Shown here piece by piece: positions 31,263 to 43,215 of a stretch of DNA of 64,000 nt; the first letter of the stretch is position 1, and every line of letters begins with the position of its first letter. The notes beneath the pieces were generated by a model that did no database searches, had not been told where the DNA came from, and saw nothing but the letters and a program-made list of their open reading frames with translations. The stretch comes from Eublepharis macularius (taxonomy: Eukaryota > Chordata > Lepidosauria > Squamata > Eublepharidae), in assembly GCF_028583425.1 (NCBI RefSeq), contig NC_072793.1, positions 171,283,681 through 171,347,680 of the forward strand, written 5' to 3'. The translations under genes and the position numbers were made by a program.

Positions 31263-34186
31263 TGTAAAGGAGGTAGTTGATGAATGAAGGAAGGAATTTT
31301 TCTCCATCTATTTTTATTATTGTGTCGTTGGCTGTATGTTATATTTAACTTGACTTGGCACATTTTTCCATTGTGCCATTGACTGTATATATTGTCAAGT
31401 TTTCACCCATTTACAGTATTTTGTCCTTCTTTAGTTCTGTAGTCTGGCTGTATATTCTGTAACCATCATGCTACTAACTCTTTGTTTACTCTCATCTCAT
31501 TTGGTATGGTTTGCTCTGTATCTCTTGTATGTCCAGTATTGCCATTCCTCTGTTGGGGGGGGGGGGGTCACCTCACTGGTGGGGGATGGAGGCACGGGGA
31601 ACTAATCCAGAAACCGAAATTCATTTGGCCCCATAGCATCAGCCAATGACATAATTTATGGCATAATGTGAAAGCACAGAGTCCGATTCTCTAAAATTCA
31701 CCCCAAAACACTAAGCCCTGCTTCTCCTGAGACCCCTGGAAGTGGAGGTGCCAGGCATTGCTTCTTCCGGGCATGTTGTTTATCCCAAAAAAAGCCCCAA
31801 AGCAACTCCAGAATGCATTTATATGAACACATTCCACTTCTTTCCACATTTACAAAGAGGAGGGTTGTAAGTGATTCTGAAGGGTCTAGCTCATTTGCCA
31901 ACAGTACAGCATACTAATATGGAATTCAACATCTTACCACAGAAATTCTGTCTTTCCCAGCTTATTTTGAACCCTCGTCCAGATCCAGCTCTTCCACTTG
32001 CTCATTTAGTATCCTGTGCAATGTGCAGAAGTGGTTTTCACAGGAGGAGGGGTGATTAGGGGATTTCCCCCATTGCAGGGGGTGGGGAGAGGATGGGGAC
32101 ACAGCAATCAGGGGTTGGGTTGGAGGGGAGGGGAGGCTGGCCCAGGGCAGACCTGGCTGTAGCAGAGCCTCTGGATGAAGAGCTGCCCTTTGCAGGAGGC
32201 TGGAGGCGATGCGAGGTCGAGAGCTGCCCCACCTTGTGCAATTCAAGGTGAATGGAGAGTGAACTTTCACGTCCGAGGCTGGCCCCACTTTCTGAATGTA
32301 GGGTTAACTGTTAAGGTTTTCCATTCCTGCCTTCTTCCCATGTTTAATTGCTAAAAAAAGAGGTGCTGGAGCTGATGCCTGAGGCGGGGGGGGGGGGACG
32401 GACCCCTGGTTCTTCGTCATAGTGGAGGAGGGGAGAGAAGATGTGGGTTATGTTCCCAAATTGTGAGGGGCCTTTCCTAGGATGGAAGGAAAGGTGGGTC
32501 CAGTTCTGGCCGGGAGAACTGTGCTAAAATGACCCTGCCGGGCCTTGTTTTCCACTGGGAATGAGGGGTTGATACTGACGGCGTTAATCTCCAGTTGCTA
32601 AACCTCAGACCTTTCAGCCTTTATCCCGCTCAATCCCCTTTCTTGTTTCTCAGAGCTGGCTCCTTTTGCCTCTGAGAGGCTTACAGTCTGCTTGGCTGAA
32701 AGAGACCCTCTTTAATACTATCAGTATCCCCCCCCTTTATATCAGCCAACGTGGAGGTAGGGGTAAACTCTTGAATCCTTAGAGATATTCTCCACTATGC
32801 AGGAGCCCAATCCTGGGGCTTTTTATAAGCCCAAAGGACACCAATTTAAGAAAGAGAACTATTTATCTTATAGCATATAGCATTCAGTAGATATGCAAAA
32901 AACAAATAGTTGACTACTGTACGACTACGACATCTGAGCACTGGGAATCAAGTATGCAAAAATGCATCTTGTGTCCCCACACAACTGATTTCTATGATGT
33001 TTAAAGAGAGAGGCAAATGTGACTTACTAGTTTCGTGTTTGTTGTTCAGATTAAAATCCTCCCAGTTGCCTTCTTCACCTGTCTGCGCATCTCTCATCAA
33101 GTCCTGTGCCTCTGAATCTCTGCTGCCCTTGATGGTTGCTCCTGACTGTCTTCTGAAAGCATAGCTCTGTTCGGAGGGCCCCCACACTGGCTTCCCCCCT
33201 TTTGGAGTCAGTGCGCCTCTTTACATAAATCCCAGGCCAGGAAACTGCAGTGATTTCCACTTCCTTAAGCAGTCAGGTCTGAGTGTGACTTCTGTGTTGT
33301 CTCTCTGCAAATGGCAGTTTCTGTGAAAGGCTGTTCTCCATTTAATTGCCAAGAGCTACAGGATGGTCAATACTGTCCAGTCTGTCGGAGGAGCAGACTC
33401 CCAACCATAACATTGGAAGGTGTCCAGACACCAGCCCTTCAAGTTCTTACCTTCTCCACAGCAGAAGAGGGGAGGGGGAGGCTGTTCGTTAATTCCCTCC
33501 TGGGTGGGGGAGGGCAGGGGGCCTCTTCATTCCCTGGTTTCAGGCTCCTTTTTATTGTGTGTGCTCATCCCAGGTATAGTGAAATCACTCCCTGCACAGG
33601 GAATGAGGGTTTACCCTGCTGGTCCCACTCTTAAGTTACCAGTCCACAAAGAGGATGAGTGTCTCCCGAGCCTTCATCTTCTCTTTTACAACTGGGATTT
33701 ACTCTCTGTGGCCTTATGGAGCTAGGAGTAGAATTGCTGGATTTCATCTGGCAACTAAACTGTAGGGAGAAAAATCAGCCCACACAAGGCTGGGTACAGC
33801 CCTTAGCCACTAAGCCGCCCCAGTCAGCTACTTGTCCGTTGGCAATTCCCTAGAGTGCCTGTGGAGGGGTGCCAGTCAGCTGTGCCCCCCCAGCCACCCA
33901 TACTACCCTGCCTGGCAACCACTGGCATTGAGGTCTGCTCCAGGTGGAGAGATTGTCTGTCAATTCCTTCCCTCTCTAAATCAGTCCCCTCCTTCTCCTC
34001 ACAAGCCATATCCCCCTCTAAACTCACCCAGGCAGGGAAAGAGACACTTAAAACCACTGATTCCCTTTGAGGCAGAAAGTCTCCATTGTGTATTCTCTTT
34101 TCTTTGTTCTCTTTGGCTACATTACTACATGAATAGCTAGGGGGAAATGGCATATCATCACACCGGATTTCTTTTCCTATCTGCAG
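31263..34186 (+). other. Gene B intron 4, long part
   Basis: No gene is supported. G-runs occur at about 31555-31567 and 32384-32393, a pyrimidine tract near 32730, and assorted unclassified sequence. The last 20 bp (TTTCTTTTCCTATCTGCAG) form the finger-exon acceptor. Confidence 0.45.
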
Positions 34187-36243
34187 GAGGCACCTGGGAG
34201 TCGACCAATGAACCAGCTGAGCTGGCACTGCTGGAAAAAGAGGATATGTATTCACATGTAACAGAGAAGGGTGAAGATTGTGATGAACTGATAAAGAAGA
34301 AGAGAAAACACCTACATAAAGGAAGGAAGAATTCAGGTCTTTCACATCAGGGTGATTCCACTTCACTGCAGAAAATACACAAAAGAGACAGTAGGAACAA
34401 GCAGACTGCTAATGGGGAAAATGTTTCTGAAATATCAGATATTAATGTTCTATTGAACACCTATAGCCAAAGGAAAATACATAAATGCCTACAGTGTGGG
34501 AAAAGTTTCAGTAACAGTCAAAGACTTAATTGTCATCAAAGAATTCACACAGGGGAGAAACCATATAAATGCCTGGAGTGTGGGAAAAGCTTCAGCCACA
34601 ATGGGCAGCTTACTTCCCATCAAAGAATTCACATAGGGGAGAAACCATACAAATGCTTGGAGTGTGGAAAAAGCTTCCATTTAAGTAGGGAGCTTACTTC
34701 CCATCAAAGAATTCACACAGGGGAGAAACCTTATAAATGCCTGGAGTGTGGAAAAAGTTTCCGTCATAGTGGAAGCCTAGTTGTCCATGCAAGAATTCAC
34801 ACAGGGGAGAAACCATATAAATGCCAGGAGTGTGGGAAAAGTTTCAATGAGAGTGGAAAACTTACTCACCATCAAAGAGTCCACAGAGGAGAGAAACCAT
34901 ATAAATGCCTGGAGTGTGGAAAAAGCTTCAGTTGCAGAGGAAATCTTACTTCCCATCTAAGAATTCACACAGGAGAGAAAAAATATAGATGTCTGGAGTG
35001 TGGGAAAAGCTTCCGTCATAGTGGAAACCTAGTTGTCCATGAAAGAATTCACACAGGGGAGAAACCATATAAATGCCAGGAGTGTGGGAAAAGTTTCAAT
35101 GAGAGTGGAAAACTTACTCACCATCAAAGAGTCCACACAGGAGAGAGACCATATAAATGCCTGGAGTGTGGGAAAACCTTCCAAAATACTAGATGCCTTA
35201 ATTCCCATCAAAGAATTCACACAGGAGAGAAACCATATAAATGCCTGGAGTGTGGGAAAAGCTTCAGCCACAGTGGGCAGCTTACTTCCCATCAAAGAAT
35301 TCACTCGGGGGAGAAACCTTATAAATGCCTGGAGTGTGGGAAAAGCTTCCGTAACAGTGGAAGTTTTAATTCCCATCAAAGAATTCACAAAGGAGAGAAA
35401 CCTTATAAATGCCAGGAGTGTGGAAAATGTTTCAGTGAGAGTAGAATCCTTACTCGCCATCAAATAGTCCACACAGGAAAGAAACCATATAAATGCTTGG
35501 AGTGTGGAAAAAGCTTCAGTTTCAGTTGGAACCTGACTACCCATCAAAAAATCCATACAGGAGAGAAACCGTATAAATGCCTGGAGTGTGGGAAAAGCTT
35601 CAGTGCCAGTGGAGGTTTTAATTATCATCAAAGAATTCATACAGGTGACAAACCATATAAATGTTTGGAGTGTGGAAAAAACTTCCGTGATAGCGGATGC
35701 CTTAATTCTCATCAAAAAACTCACACAGGTGACAAACCATATAAATGCCTGGAGTGTGGTAAAAGCTTCAGCTGCTGTAGAAATCTTACTTCCCATCAAA
35801 GAATTCACACAGGGGAGAAACCATATAAATGTCTAGAGTGTGGGAAAAGCTTCCGTCATAGAGGAAGCCTAGTTGTCCATGAAAGAATTCACACAGGGGA
35901 AAAACCATATAAATGCCTGGACTGTGGAAAAAGTTTCAATGAGAGTGGAAAACTTACTTGCCATCAAAGAGGCCACACAGGGGAGAAACCATATAGATGC
36001 CTGGAGTGTGGAAAAAGCTTCCGTCATAGTAGAAGCCTAGTTGTCCATGCAAGAATTCACACAGGGGAGAAACCATATAAATGCCAGGAGTGTGGAAAAA
36101 GTTTCAATGAGAGTAAAAAGCTTACTCACCATCAAAGAGTTCACACAGGAGAGAGACCATATAAATGCCTGGAGTGTGGAAAAACCTTTCATCCCAGTGA
36201 CAGTCTTACTTCCCATCAAAAGATTCACAAAAGTGAGAAGTAA
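34187..36243 (+). CDS. Gene B zinc-finger exon, 21 intact C2H2 fingers
   Basis: The last exon of the only gene here that looks whole. After CTATCTGCAG it reads [20 protein letters not shown], a linker of about 90 residues, then 21 tandem C2H2 fingers, all with both Cys and both His, to a TAA at 36241. Linkers are TGEKPYKC or close to it. Helix residues differ widely (for example NSQRL, HSGSL, ESGKL, NTRCL, FSWNL, PSDSL). A two- or three-finger module (RHSGSLVVH then NESGKLTHH) recurs at fingers 4-5, 7-8, 17-18 and 19-20, which records internal duplication. With the intact KRAB-A and B exons this predicts a nuclear, KAP1-dependent DNA-binding repressor, commonly directed at transposable elements in this family. 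The true target is unknown. Confidence 0.93.
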
Positions 36244-36480
36244 TTGAAATGCTTGGATTTGTATCCTTATGGACATTCTAGAGGAGTAGTGAAACAATAC
36301 CTGGCACTCTTCAAGACCCAGATTGCACCGTGATCATACCGGAATCTCTAGCAAAACTTGCCAATCAGAGCATTGCCTGATGATGTCCCTTTCAGTGGCA
36401 GGAATGGGCATGGCAAACGCCCAATCTGGCTGCATCCCCATGAGCCCCTCCCACTGGAGTACCACAGGAGGAGAGATGGG
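36244..36480 (+). other. Gene B 3' flank
   Basis: No AATAAA or ATTAAA is seen in the first few hundred bases after the stop, so the 3' end of the transcript is unknown. Confidence 0.4.
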
Positions 36481-36489
36481 TGTATTGGT

Positions 36490-36700
36490 GCCAACCTCCA
36501 GTTGGTGACTGGAGTTCTTCTTGAGTTATACCTGATCTCCAGCCCATAGAGGAAATGGCAGCTTCTAAGGAGCAGACCCTAAGGCATTGCATCCGTCCTG
36601 AAGTCGTTCTCTTCCTGAAACTCTGCTCACTCCAAGCACCCCCACTAAATCTCCAGAAATCTCCCAAGCTAGAGCTGGCAACTCTCAATGAGTTCTTTGA
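36490..36700 (+). mobile_element. GGGTTGCCA-family MITE, worn copy
   Basis: TGCCAACCTCCAGTTGG, CTGATCTCCAGCCC, GGAAATGGCAGC and AGAGCTGGCAACTCTC follow the family in order. The termini are eroded. Confidence 0.6.
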
Positions 36701-36764
36701 ATCACAGCGCATTGTCCATTTTCCAGGTCAAGATGGTGCTTGCAAAGGAGGAACATCATCAGTT

Positions 36765-37015
36765 AATAATAACATAATAACATTCGGATCATATACTGCC
36801 CTTCAGGACAACTTAATGCCTACTCAGAGCAGTTTACAAAGTATGCCGTTATTATCCCCACAACAAAACACCCTGTGAGGTGGGTGTGGCTGAGAGAGCT
36901 CCAGAGAACTGTGACTAGCCCAAGGTCACCCAGCTGACTTCAAGTGGAGGAGTGGGGAATCAAACCCAGCTCTCAAGATTAGAGTCCCGCGCTCTTAACT
37001 GCTATATTGCATCCT
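36765..37015 (-). mobile_element. tRNA-derived SINE, reverse copy
   Basis: It matches 10108-10368 in reverse: tail, CTGCCCTTCAGGACAACTTAA, CACCCTGTGAGGTGGGTG, GGGAATCAAACCC (B box) and GCTCTTAACTGCTATA at the head. It is close to full length. Confidence 0.8.
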
Positions 37016-38934
37016 CGACATACCCCCACTCATGTGGGGCCAGACTGAGACCATGCAATAACAGGGGTAGATCAGTGGAAAGGCCCTGGGATAGCACCCC
37101 TGGGGCTCCTAGTTTGGTGCCCTTGTGGGGAGAGGCCCCTGTAAACCCCAGAATATAGGAGGGGAGGACCCAGTCGGCAGGTTTTTTTGCTGATGTGCCC
37201 TTTTGGAACTTATCAGTGATGGAACAGCCCCATTGACCTGTGAGCACTGCTCCTTCTTGCCCTCTGGGGTTAACCCATTGCTGTCCAGGATTCTTCCTTG
37301 CATGTGTTACCTGTCTGTTGCCCCTGAATCCCCCATCTTCTCCTCTTTCTGTCCTGTACCCACCACCACCACTTGGCCTTTGTGGGAATTCCCCATGGGG
37401 AGGGCCAAGACACCCTACTCCCCTATTCAGCGTTGGCACTCTGAAGCCCTGCCTTGTGCCCAGTCTCCCCCAATCACTGCCTGCTTGCTGCATTTGTGTA
37501 CCACTGGGGGATCCATGAACGGCCATTAGACCACCCCCTTTCCATGGCGCCTGTTTTAAATAGTGTGGCTGTGCAGTGGAAGGCTGTGTGGTACAGAGAA
37601 GAGCTACCAGCATTTAAGGATTTCCTGAGTACAAAATGCAACAAGCATTTATCTGGGTTGCCTGACCAGGCACATAATAGCCTTTTTGAAATGCCCCCAT
37701 CGATGAGCACCCATGGAGGGAAATACCACAGGGGCAGTGACAGGTGAAGGCTGCCACTCACTCTACACAGCCACTGGACTGGGTCCACCCAGCTTCTGGA
37801 GCGATCGAGTGGTCCCATTGGACAGTTATAGGTATGCTCAGCAAACATGAGTCTCTTCTGGAGCCTGGAGCAGAATGGAGTCTGCAGGCTGGAAAAACCA
37901 AAGGAGGTGGAGGAAGAAGAGAGGAGTCTGATCCAGTTATCATATCAAGTCAGTGGACCTCTGGAGAAATCCTGTTAGCTCCAATGAAGGGACTCTGCCT
38001 TGACACGGCTCTTTGCCATGTGACGTTTCAAATGCACCCGTTTGTCCCACTTCCTAGGAAGGAAGACCTTCAACCTGCTCTTATGGAAATCTGCAGCTTT
38101 CTCCTTCCTGTTCTGCCTGTTGTCCTCTTGTCTCTCCCCCTCTGCTTCCTTCCCTGGAAGTTTCATACTGGGCAGCATATCCTGTGTGCTGAGTTTCCCG
38201 TTTCACACAGCATTCTGCCTAGCAGGTGGAAACCTGGTTTGCCTGTTACATTTATGCATTTAGCTCTGTTTGAGAAGAGTTACGAGATCTGGTTTTTATT
38301 GCATTGAAATTGTGTGTACTTGTAGGATTAATTTGCTCCTGTTTATATTAAGTTCTTGCCTAATACAGAATCGCAAGGGTGGGCTCCTGTGAGAAATATG
38401 GGGAGGGGACTGCAGGGAGCATTCAAACAACTCTTTGCACCCCGCCCCCCTGTGTTCCCGTGGTGTCTTACCCCCCTCAGCCTTGGCATGGTGGCAGTCA
38501 TTTCCCTGCAGCTTGCCTTACTGCAGTTTTTTCTCCTCCACAACTGCTCCCGCCGGCCTCCTTGTCCGACTCCTTTGGTGAGGCAGGTACCCGTGCTAGG
38601 CCTGGCATGGATCCCAGGTGCCACTGCTGGGCCCTGAGCAGGTCTCTGCCTCTGCCACCACCGGGTCCATTGAGGAAGTAAGGAGGAGGTGGAAGGAGAA
38701 GCCAAGTGGTTGATCCCGTGGTGCTGCCAGGCCCTAGTGAACTACATTGCTGATGGAAGAGGAGGCAAGCACATTTTCTGCACATGGGCAGAAACAGTTT
38801 TGTTTTGAGGAGATGTAACACCCCCTATGTAATTGTTACACATTTTCAGTTTGGGGGGAACCTGGGGAGTCCCCCAAAGTTGCAGAAGCAACTGTTTGTA
38901 GCTAGATGGTCCCAATTCCCGGATTTAAGTATGC
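37016..38934. other. Unassigned intergenic sequence
   Basis: No coding gene, RNA or named repeat is supported. Several open frames of 100-190 codons exist (for example 37744-38307) but show no domain, signal or splice structure. Confidence 0.4.
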
Positions 38935-39651
38935 ACACGTCAGTGCCACTTTGCTATTAGATATGTATTTTAGCAGGGGGTCTTTCAAACTTTACATGAC
39001 ATTCTGCCAATCAGCTTCAAACATGTTGTGCCTTACCTTCATCTATGTAGCTAAGTTGGAGAAATGTTAGGAGACCTGATTTTTGCTGCATGTGTTTTTT
39101 CTGTAATTGTAGGAATAATTAGCTCCTGTATTTACTTATCAAGTTCTTGCTCAATTAAAAGAGTTATGCTTTGTTTGAATAAAATCATTACCACGAAGAA
39201 GCTCCCTGTCTTTTCTGCTGGCAGAAGATCAGATCCCAAGACCCTGATGCTTCCCTGTGCTGTAAGTCTCTCTCAGGACTTATCTTCCATAGATCTCTCT
39301 GAGGTCATCTCTCCCAGAACTGAGCTAGGTAGACCCTACATTGGGTGTGTATTAGATAACCCACCAAACAGGGTGCGAGAATTCCCCCACCTTCCGACAG
39401 AGAAGTTCTAAGTGGGCAGCCTTGGTATCTCACCATCACGCAGCCAAGGCAAGCAGCCTGATCCACTGAGCGCTACAACAGAGAAAGAAGCACTTCTGCC
39501 ATCTGCTGCCTGTCTCCCAAGGGACCCCCTGCCTCACTCGTCCTGGCTTCAACACGAGCAAGAAGTATTTATTTATGTCTTTATACAGTCTGCCTTTCTC
39601 ACTGAGACTCCAGGGATTATGTAGTGTGAGATTACTACAGTCAATATTAAG
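38935..39651 (+). repeat. Segmentally duplicated block, copy 2
   Basis: This is the partner of 21168-22276 and lacks the hAT MITE. It ends inside the CTGAGACTC-family repeat at CAGTCAATATTAAG, where it is joined directly to a finger-exon fragment. Confidence 0.85.
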
Positions 39652-40088
39652 AAGGGAAAACACCCACATAAAGGGAGGAAGAATTCAGGACTTTCACAGC
39701 AGGGTGACTCTCCGCTGCAGAAAATACACAAAAGAGACAGTAGGAACAAGCAGACTGCTAATGGGGAAAATGTTTCGGAAATATCAGATATTAATGTTCT
39801 ATTGAACATTTATAAGCAAATGAAAATACATAAATGCCTGGAGTGTGGGAAAAGTTTAAATGACAGTAGAGGTCTTAATTGTCATCAAAGAATTCACATG
39901 GGGGAGAAACCTTATAAATGCCTGGAGTGTGGGAAAAGCTTCCGTGATAGTGGAAGATTTATTCCCACCAAAAAATTCACACAGGGGAGAAACCATATAA
40001 ATGCTAGGAGTGTGGGAAAGCCTTTATTGAAAGTAGAAGTCTTAATTGCCATCTAAAAATTCACACAGAAAAGAAACCATACAAATGA
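39652..40088 (+). pseudogene. Zinc-finger exon fragment, near copy of gene B
   Basis: It reads [15 protein letters not shown], then [20 protein letters not shown], nearly identical to the linker of gene B, followed by fingers NDSRGL and RDSGRF. A one-base loss in the second finger shifts the frame, the third finger contains stops, and the sequence ends where a PLE repeat begins. The start (KKGKHPHKG) lacks the acceptor and first 45 residues. It is a truncated duplicate, unlikely to be translated as a finger protein. Confidence 0.85.
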
Positions 40089-40218
40089 TGGTTGTTGTGG
40101 GTTTTCCGGGCTGTATTGCCGTGGTCTTGGCATTGTAGTTCCTGACGTTTCGCCAGCAGCTGTGGCTGGCATCTTCAGAGGTGTAGCACCAAAAGAGAGA
40201 CCTCTCAGTGTCACTTCA
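40087..40218 (-). mobile_element. Penelope-like element 3' repeat with hammerhead-like core
   Basis: A clean single-orientation copy of the family: minus strand CTGAAGA, GCCAGC/GCTGGC hairpin, GAAACGTC. It interrupts the end of the finger fragment and abuts an L1 piece. Confidence 0.7.
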
Positions 40219-40950
40219 AGGTAGTCTCTCGAGTTGCTTTAAGAATGTCATCTCTGAGTCTGTGTCTGATAAATCTGACATGGATTTCCCATGTTTTTTT
40301 GTTCTTTTTTGCATAGGATGAGCTTATTCTATAGGCTGAGTCTATCTGTGTTTCCATTTCTTCTGGTTGAATATTTAATGCTATTGCCAGTGGCCCTGAT
40401 GCCACCTTCAAGGTATTTTCTCCTCCTTCCTCCTTCACATTCTGCAAACGCAGCATGAATGCTGCTTTCTCCATCTGTAAAATTATCAATTTAGTTTCCA
40501 TCATCAACTGGCTTTTGGATACTTTTTCAGTTTTATCTTCATTCTGTTGAGTCTTCTCCTCCACTTTTCATTACTGGCGTTTATATGGTGGTTTCACCCC
40601 TGACTGAATTCTTTCATGGGCATACCTTAGCTGTTAATTCGGCTGCATCCTTTTTGGTTTCTCTCATCTCATTCTGGAACTCTTCAAACCTATCATTCAT
40701 AATTTTCTTTTGGTCAAGCAACTGGGCCATGCTAACTTGTATTGTCTGGACTGATGCCTCTGTGGATGTAGGTGCCTGTGTCATAGCTGATGTCACAGAT
40801 TTGAGGGTTCCAGGGGATGGCCTTTTTCTTTTTCTTTACCTGGCAACATCTTTAGACAAATATCTCCTCTCTAATTTTTTTGCTATCTATCGTCAGCTCA
40901 GTAACTTAAAATAGTCAGGCCCCATCCCTCTCCCTCCGTCTACCCACTTA
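40205..40950 (-). mobile_element. L1-type LINE, ORF1 region
   Basis: The minus strand reads a coiled-coil-like N part (MAQLLDQKKIMNDRFEEF and EMRETKKDAAELTAK), then LRLQNVKEEGGENTLKVA and DSAYRISSSYAKKNKKTWEI followed by HVRFIRHRLRDDILKATR. This is the RNA-binding domain order of L1 ORF1p. ORF2 is absent, and an RNA-helper role cannot persist because the frame is broken. AT-rich sequence to about 41390 may be its 5' UTR. Confidence 0.75.
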
Positions 40951-41497
40951 AGATAGAAGAAAGTATTTTGTTTCATTAACCACAATGTTCCAAAACAGTT
41001 CCTTTCTCATCCAGACAATATCTGAGTATCTTTCGAGGAGAAAAAACACAACATTCTCTCTTGCTGAACCAACTTATGCCCCGGAAGTTAGTCTTGGGAG
41101 ATCTTCCTGAAGCTACAGAAGATGGGAGAGGCACTACACAGATTCAATTACTTTGTACTCCATTTTGAGAGCCCCCCCCAAAATACAAAAAATAAAAAAT
41201 AAAGAATGAAGATCTATCCAAATAGAAATCCAGCCAAGCTTCAGCAATAAAAGATCATCAAGAATCCACCACTGAGAAAAGGAAAAGATGAAAAGGAGCA
41301 AAACCCAGAAAAACATATATTTATATCCTGAAATGGGGAAAAGATAAAATATAGGAACCAAAATCACAGGAGGCAAAAAGGAAACAAAAAAACCCCATGC
41401 AAGCTAAAAACCACACTGTAATCCAGATATTCTTTATTAGTAACTCAGAGGTCTTTTTCTGTCAATCCCAAAGCCTTTCTAAAAGTTGTCAACGTAG

Positions 41498-42022
41498 AGC
41501 TGGAACAGACGTGATGAGTTACCTAAGTTCAACTTGGGTTGACGGGAAATGTAGGCGTCCTTGCAGGTGCATTGCTCCATTTCTCCTTCCCCTACTTGCG
41601 TGGCCCGGAGCTACATAGCTGCACGTGCTCTGCCCCACCCCTGCCGTCGCACTGAGTGTCACTTCATCTGCCCCCCTCCCTTGTCTGGCCCAGTCCCTGC
41701 AGTTCTGGGCTGCACAGCTTCTGGTGAGGGCCGGGCGAGTGAGGGGGAGATGCAGCATGCTCCGGGAGCCTTTCCTCCCGCTCTCCCAGTGCAGCCTGGT
41801 GTCACTCTGTGGGGGCTGGGCCAGGCGAGGGGGGGAGATGAAGTGACACTCAGTGCAATGGTGGGGGAGGCAGAGCACATGGGGCTATGTAGCTCTGGGT
41901 CACACAAGCAGGGGAAGAAGAAATGCAGCAATGCACCTGCAAGGACACCTACACTTCCCGTCAAACCTTGATGTAAGGAAACCCAAGTTGAACTTAGGTA
42001 ACTCATCATGTCTGTTTCAGCT
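41498..42022. mobile_element. Foldback DNA transposon (copy 5, 525 bp)
   Basis: Arms of about 90 bp begin AGCTGGAACAGACGTGATGAG and end with its complement, CATCATGTCTGTTTCAGCT. A perfect 5-bp target duplication CGTAG lies at 41493-41497 and 42023-42027. The GC-rich centre is a diverged inverted pair (GTCACTTCATCTGCCCCC against its complement). It shares AGC ends and the GGGAAATGTAGGCGTCC motif with the other foldback families. Confidence 0.85.
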
Positions 42023-42029
42023 CGTAGAT

Positions 42030-43060
42030 CATATGTTGATGTTGCTAAATATCAGTTGATGGCCATATAGAAGCCTATTGAGCCTCTTCTTCTCTTATTT
42101 TAAGGGTAGTCTTAATTTGTCACTTAGTATAAAATAAGCAAAAGTCTGTCCTTATGGTGCCTTGGACCTTAAGCAAATAGTTTCTTCTCTCCCCGCCCCC
42201 CTGTAATTCAAACAAGGTAAAAAGAGAAGCACAAAAAGAGAAAGGGTCGGGGTGGGGGATACTTGAAACTTCTCTAGGTTGGTAGCCACTTCAGTTAGGT
42301 TGAAAAGAAAAAAGATCAGATCTCACCCATACGTTCGGAACATATTCAAACGTTTGCTGTTGCAGATTCACGGTGCTTGTCATTTTCAGTCATGCTAAGT
42401 TATGCAAAGTTTGGGATTCCCAGCTTGTGAGCCACAAGGCTTCCTCTTCACCCTCCGCCAAATGAGCAGATGGGGGGGGGGGTCGCAAGCCGAGCCGCTG
42501 CTCCACCTGATACCCCCTGTTGCGCTTCAGCTTAACCCCCCTCTCCGGGGGGACTTTTGAAGTTTGAGAGGTGAGCTTCCAAGAGGATGTGAGGAAGCTC
42601 AGCGAGCCCGATGGTGCTGTGCCATTTCCTGGAAGTCAGTATCATAGCCCCCGACATCTTTGAGGGCTATGCTCAGTGCCTCAAAATACCCTTTCCTCCT
42701 TTTAGCATTGGTGTATCCTGTATGATGCCTGCCAGGAGGCTTCTTGGGGGCAGTAAAAGGTGATGGCTGCAAGAGGTGTGAGGTGGAGTTGGACTGAGGG
42801 AGGGGTGGTGTGGTGGGCACTTGGGCAGGTTCATGTGAGAGGTTCACTTTGAAATGGCCCCTAGAAAGGTCATGCACCATCTCCCCATGAACATTTTAAA
42901 AACTCAGTTGCCATACTGACTTTTATATAAAATCCCTGTTCAGGGGTCTTGCACTGTCTTTCTTTAACTGTCTGCAGTTTCTTGACCCAATTTTTACCTC
43001 AGAACACAGAGTTCCGCAACTGAACCATCAGAAAGGGGGGGTGGGTACAAGCAGGCAGGC
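42030..43060. other. Unassigned intergenic sequence with one unrecognised open frame
   Basis: A minus-strand open frame at 42599-42880 (93 codons) reads proline-rich then GYTNAKRRKGYFEALSIALK. I do not recognise it. It has no family evidence and no splice context, and it could be transposon-derived. A G-run lies at 42472-42482. Confidence 0.25.
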
Positions 43061-43065
43061 ATCAC

Positions 43066-43215
43066 AGTAGGGTTGCCCCAGTCCACACTGGGAAATTCCT
43101 AGAGATTTTGGGGGTGGAGCCTGGATAGAGTGGGGTTTGGGGACAGGAGGGGCCTCAGAATGGTATAATACCATAAAACCCACTCTCCAAAGCAGCCATT
43201 TTCTCCAAAGGAACT
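43066..43215 (-). mobile_element. GGGTTGCCA-family MITE, partial
   Basis: AGGGTTGCCCCAGTCC, GGAAATTCCTAGAG and CAGCCATTTTCTCC are family segments in the reverse order relative to 3230-3455. The other end is cut by the L2 LINE that follows. Confidence 0.6.

Noticed and set aside
37744-38307. 187-codon plus-strand frame as a gene
   Set aside because: No domain, no splice context, composition like surrounding noncoding sequence; treated as chance.
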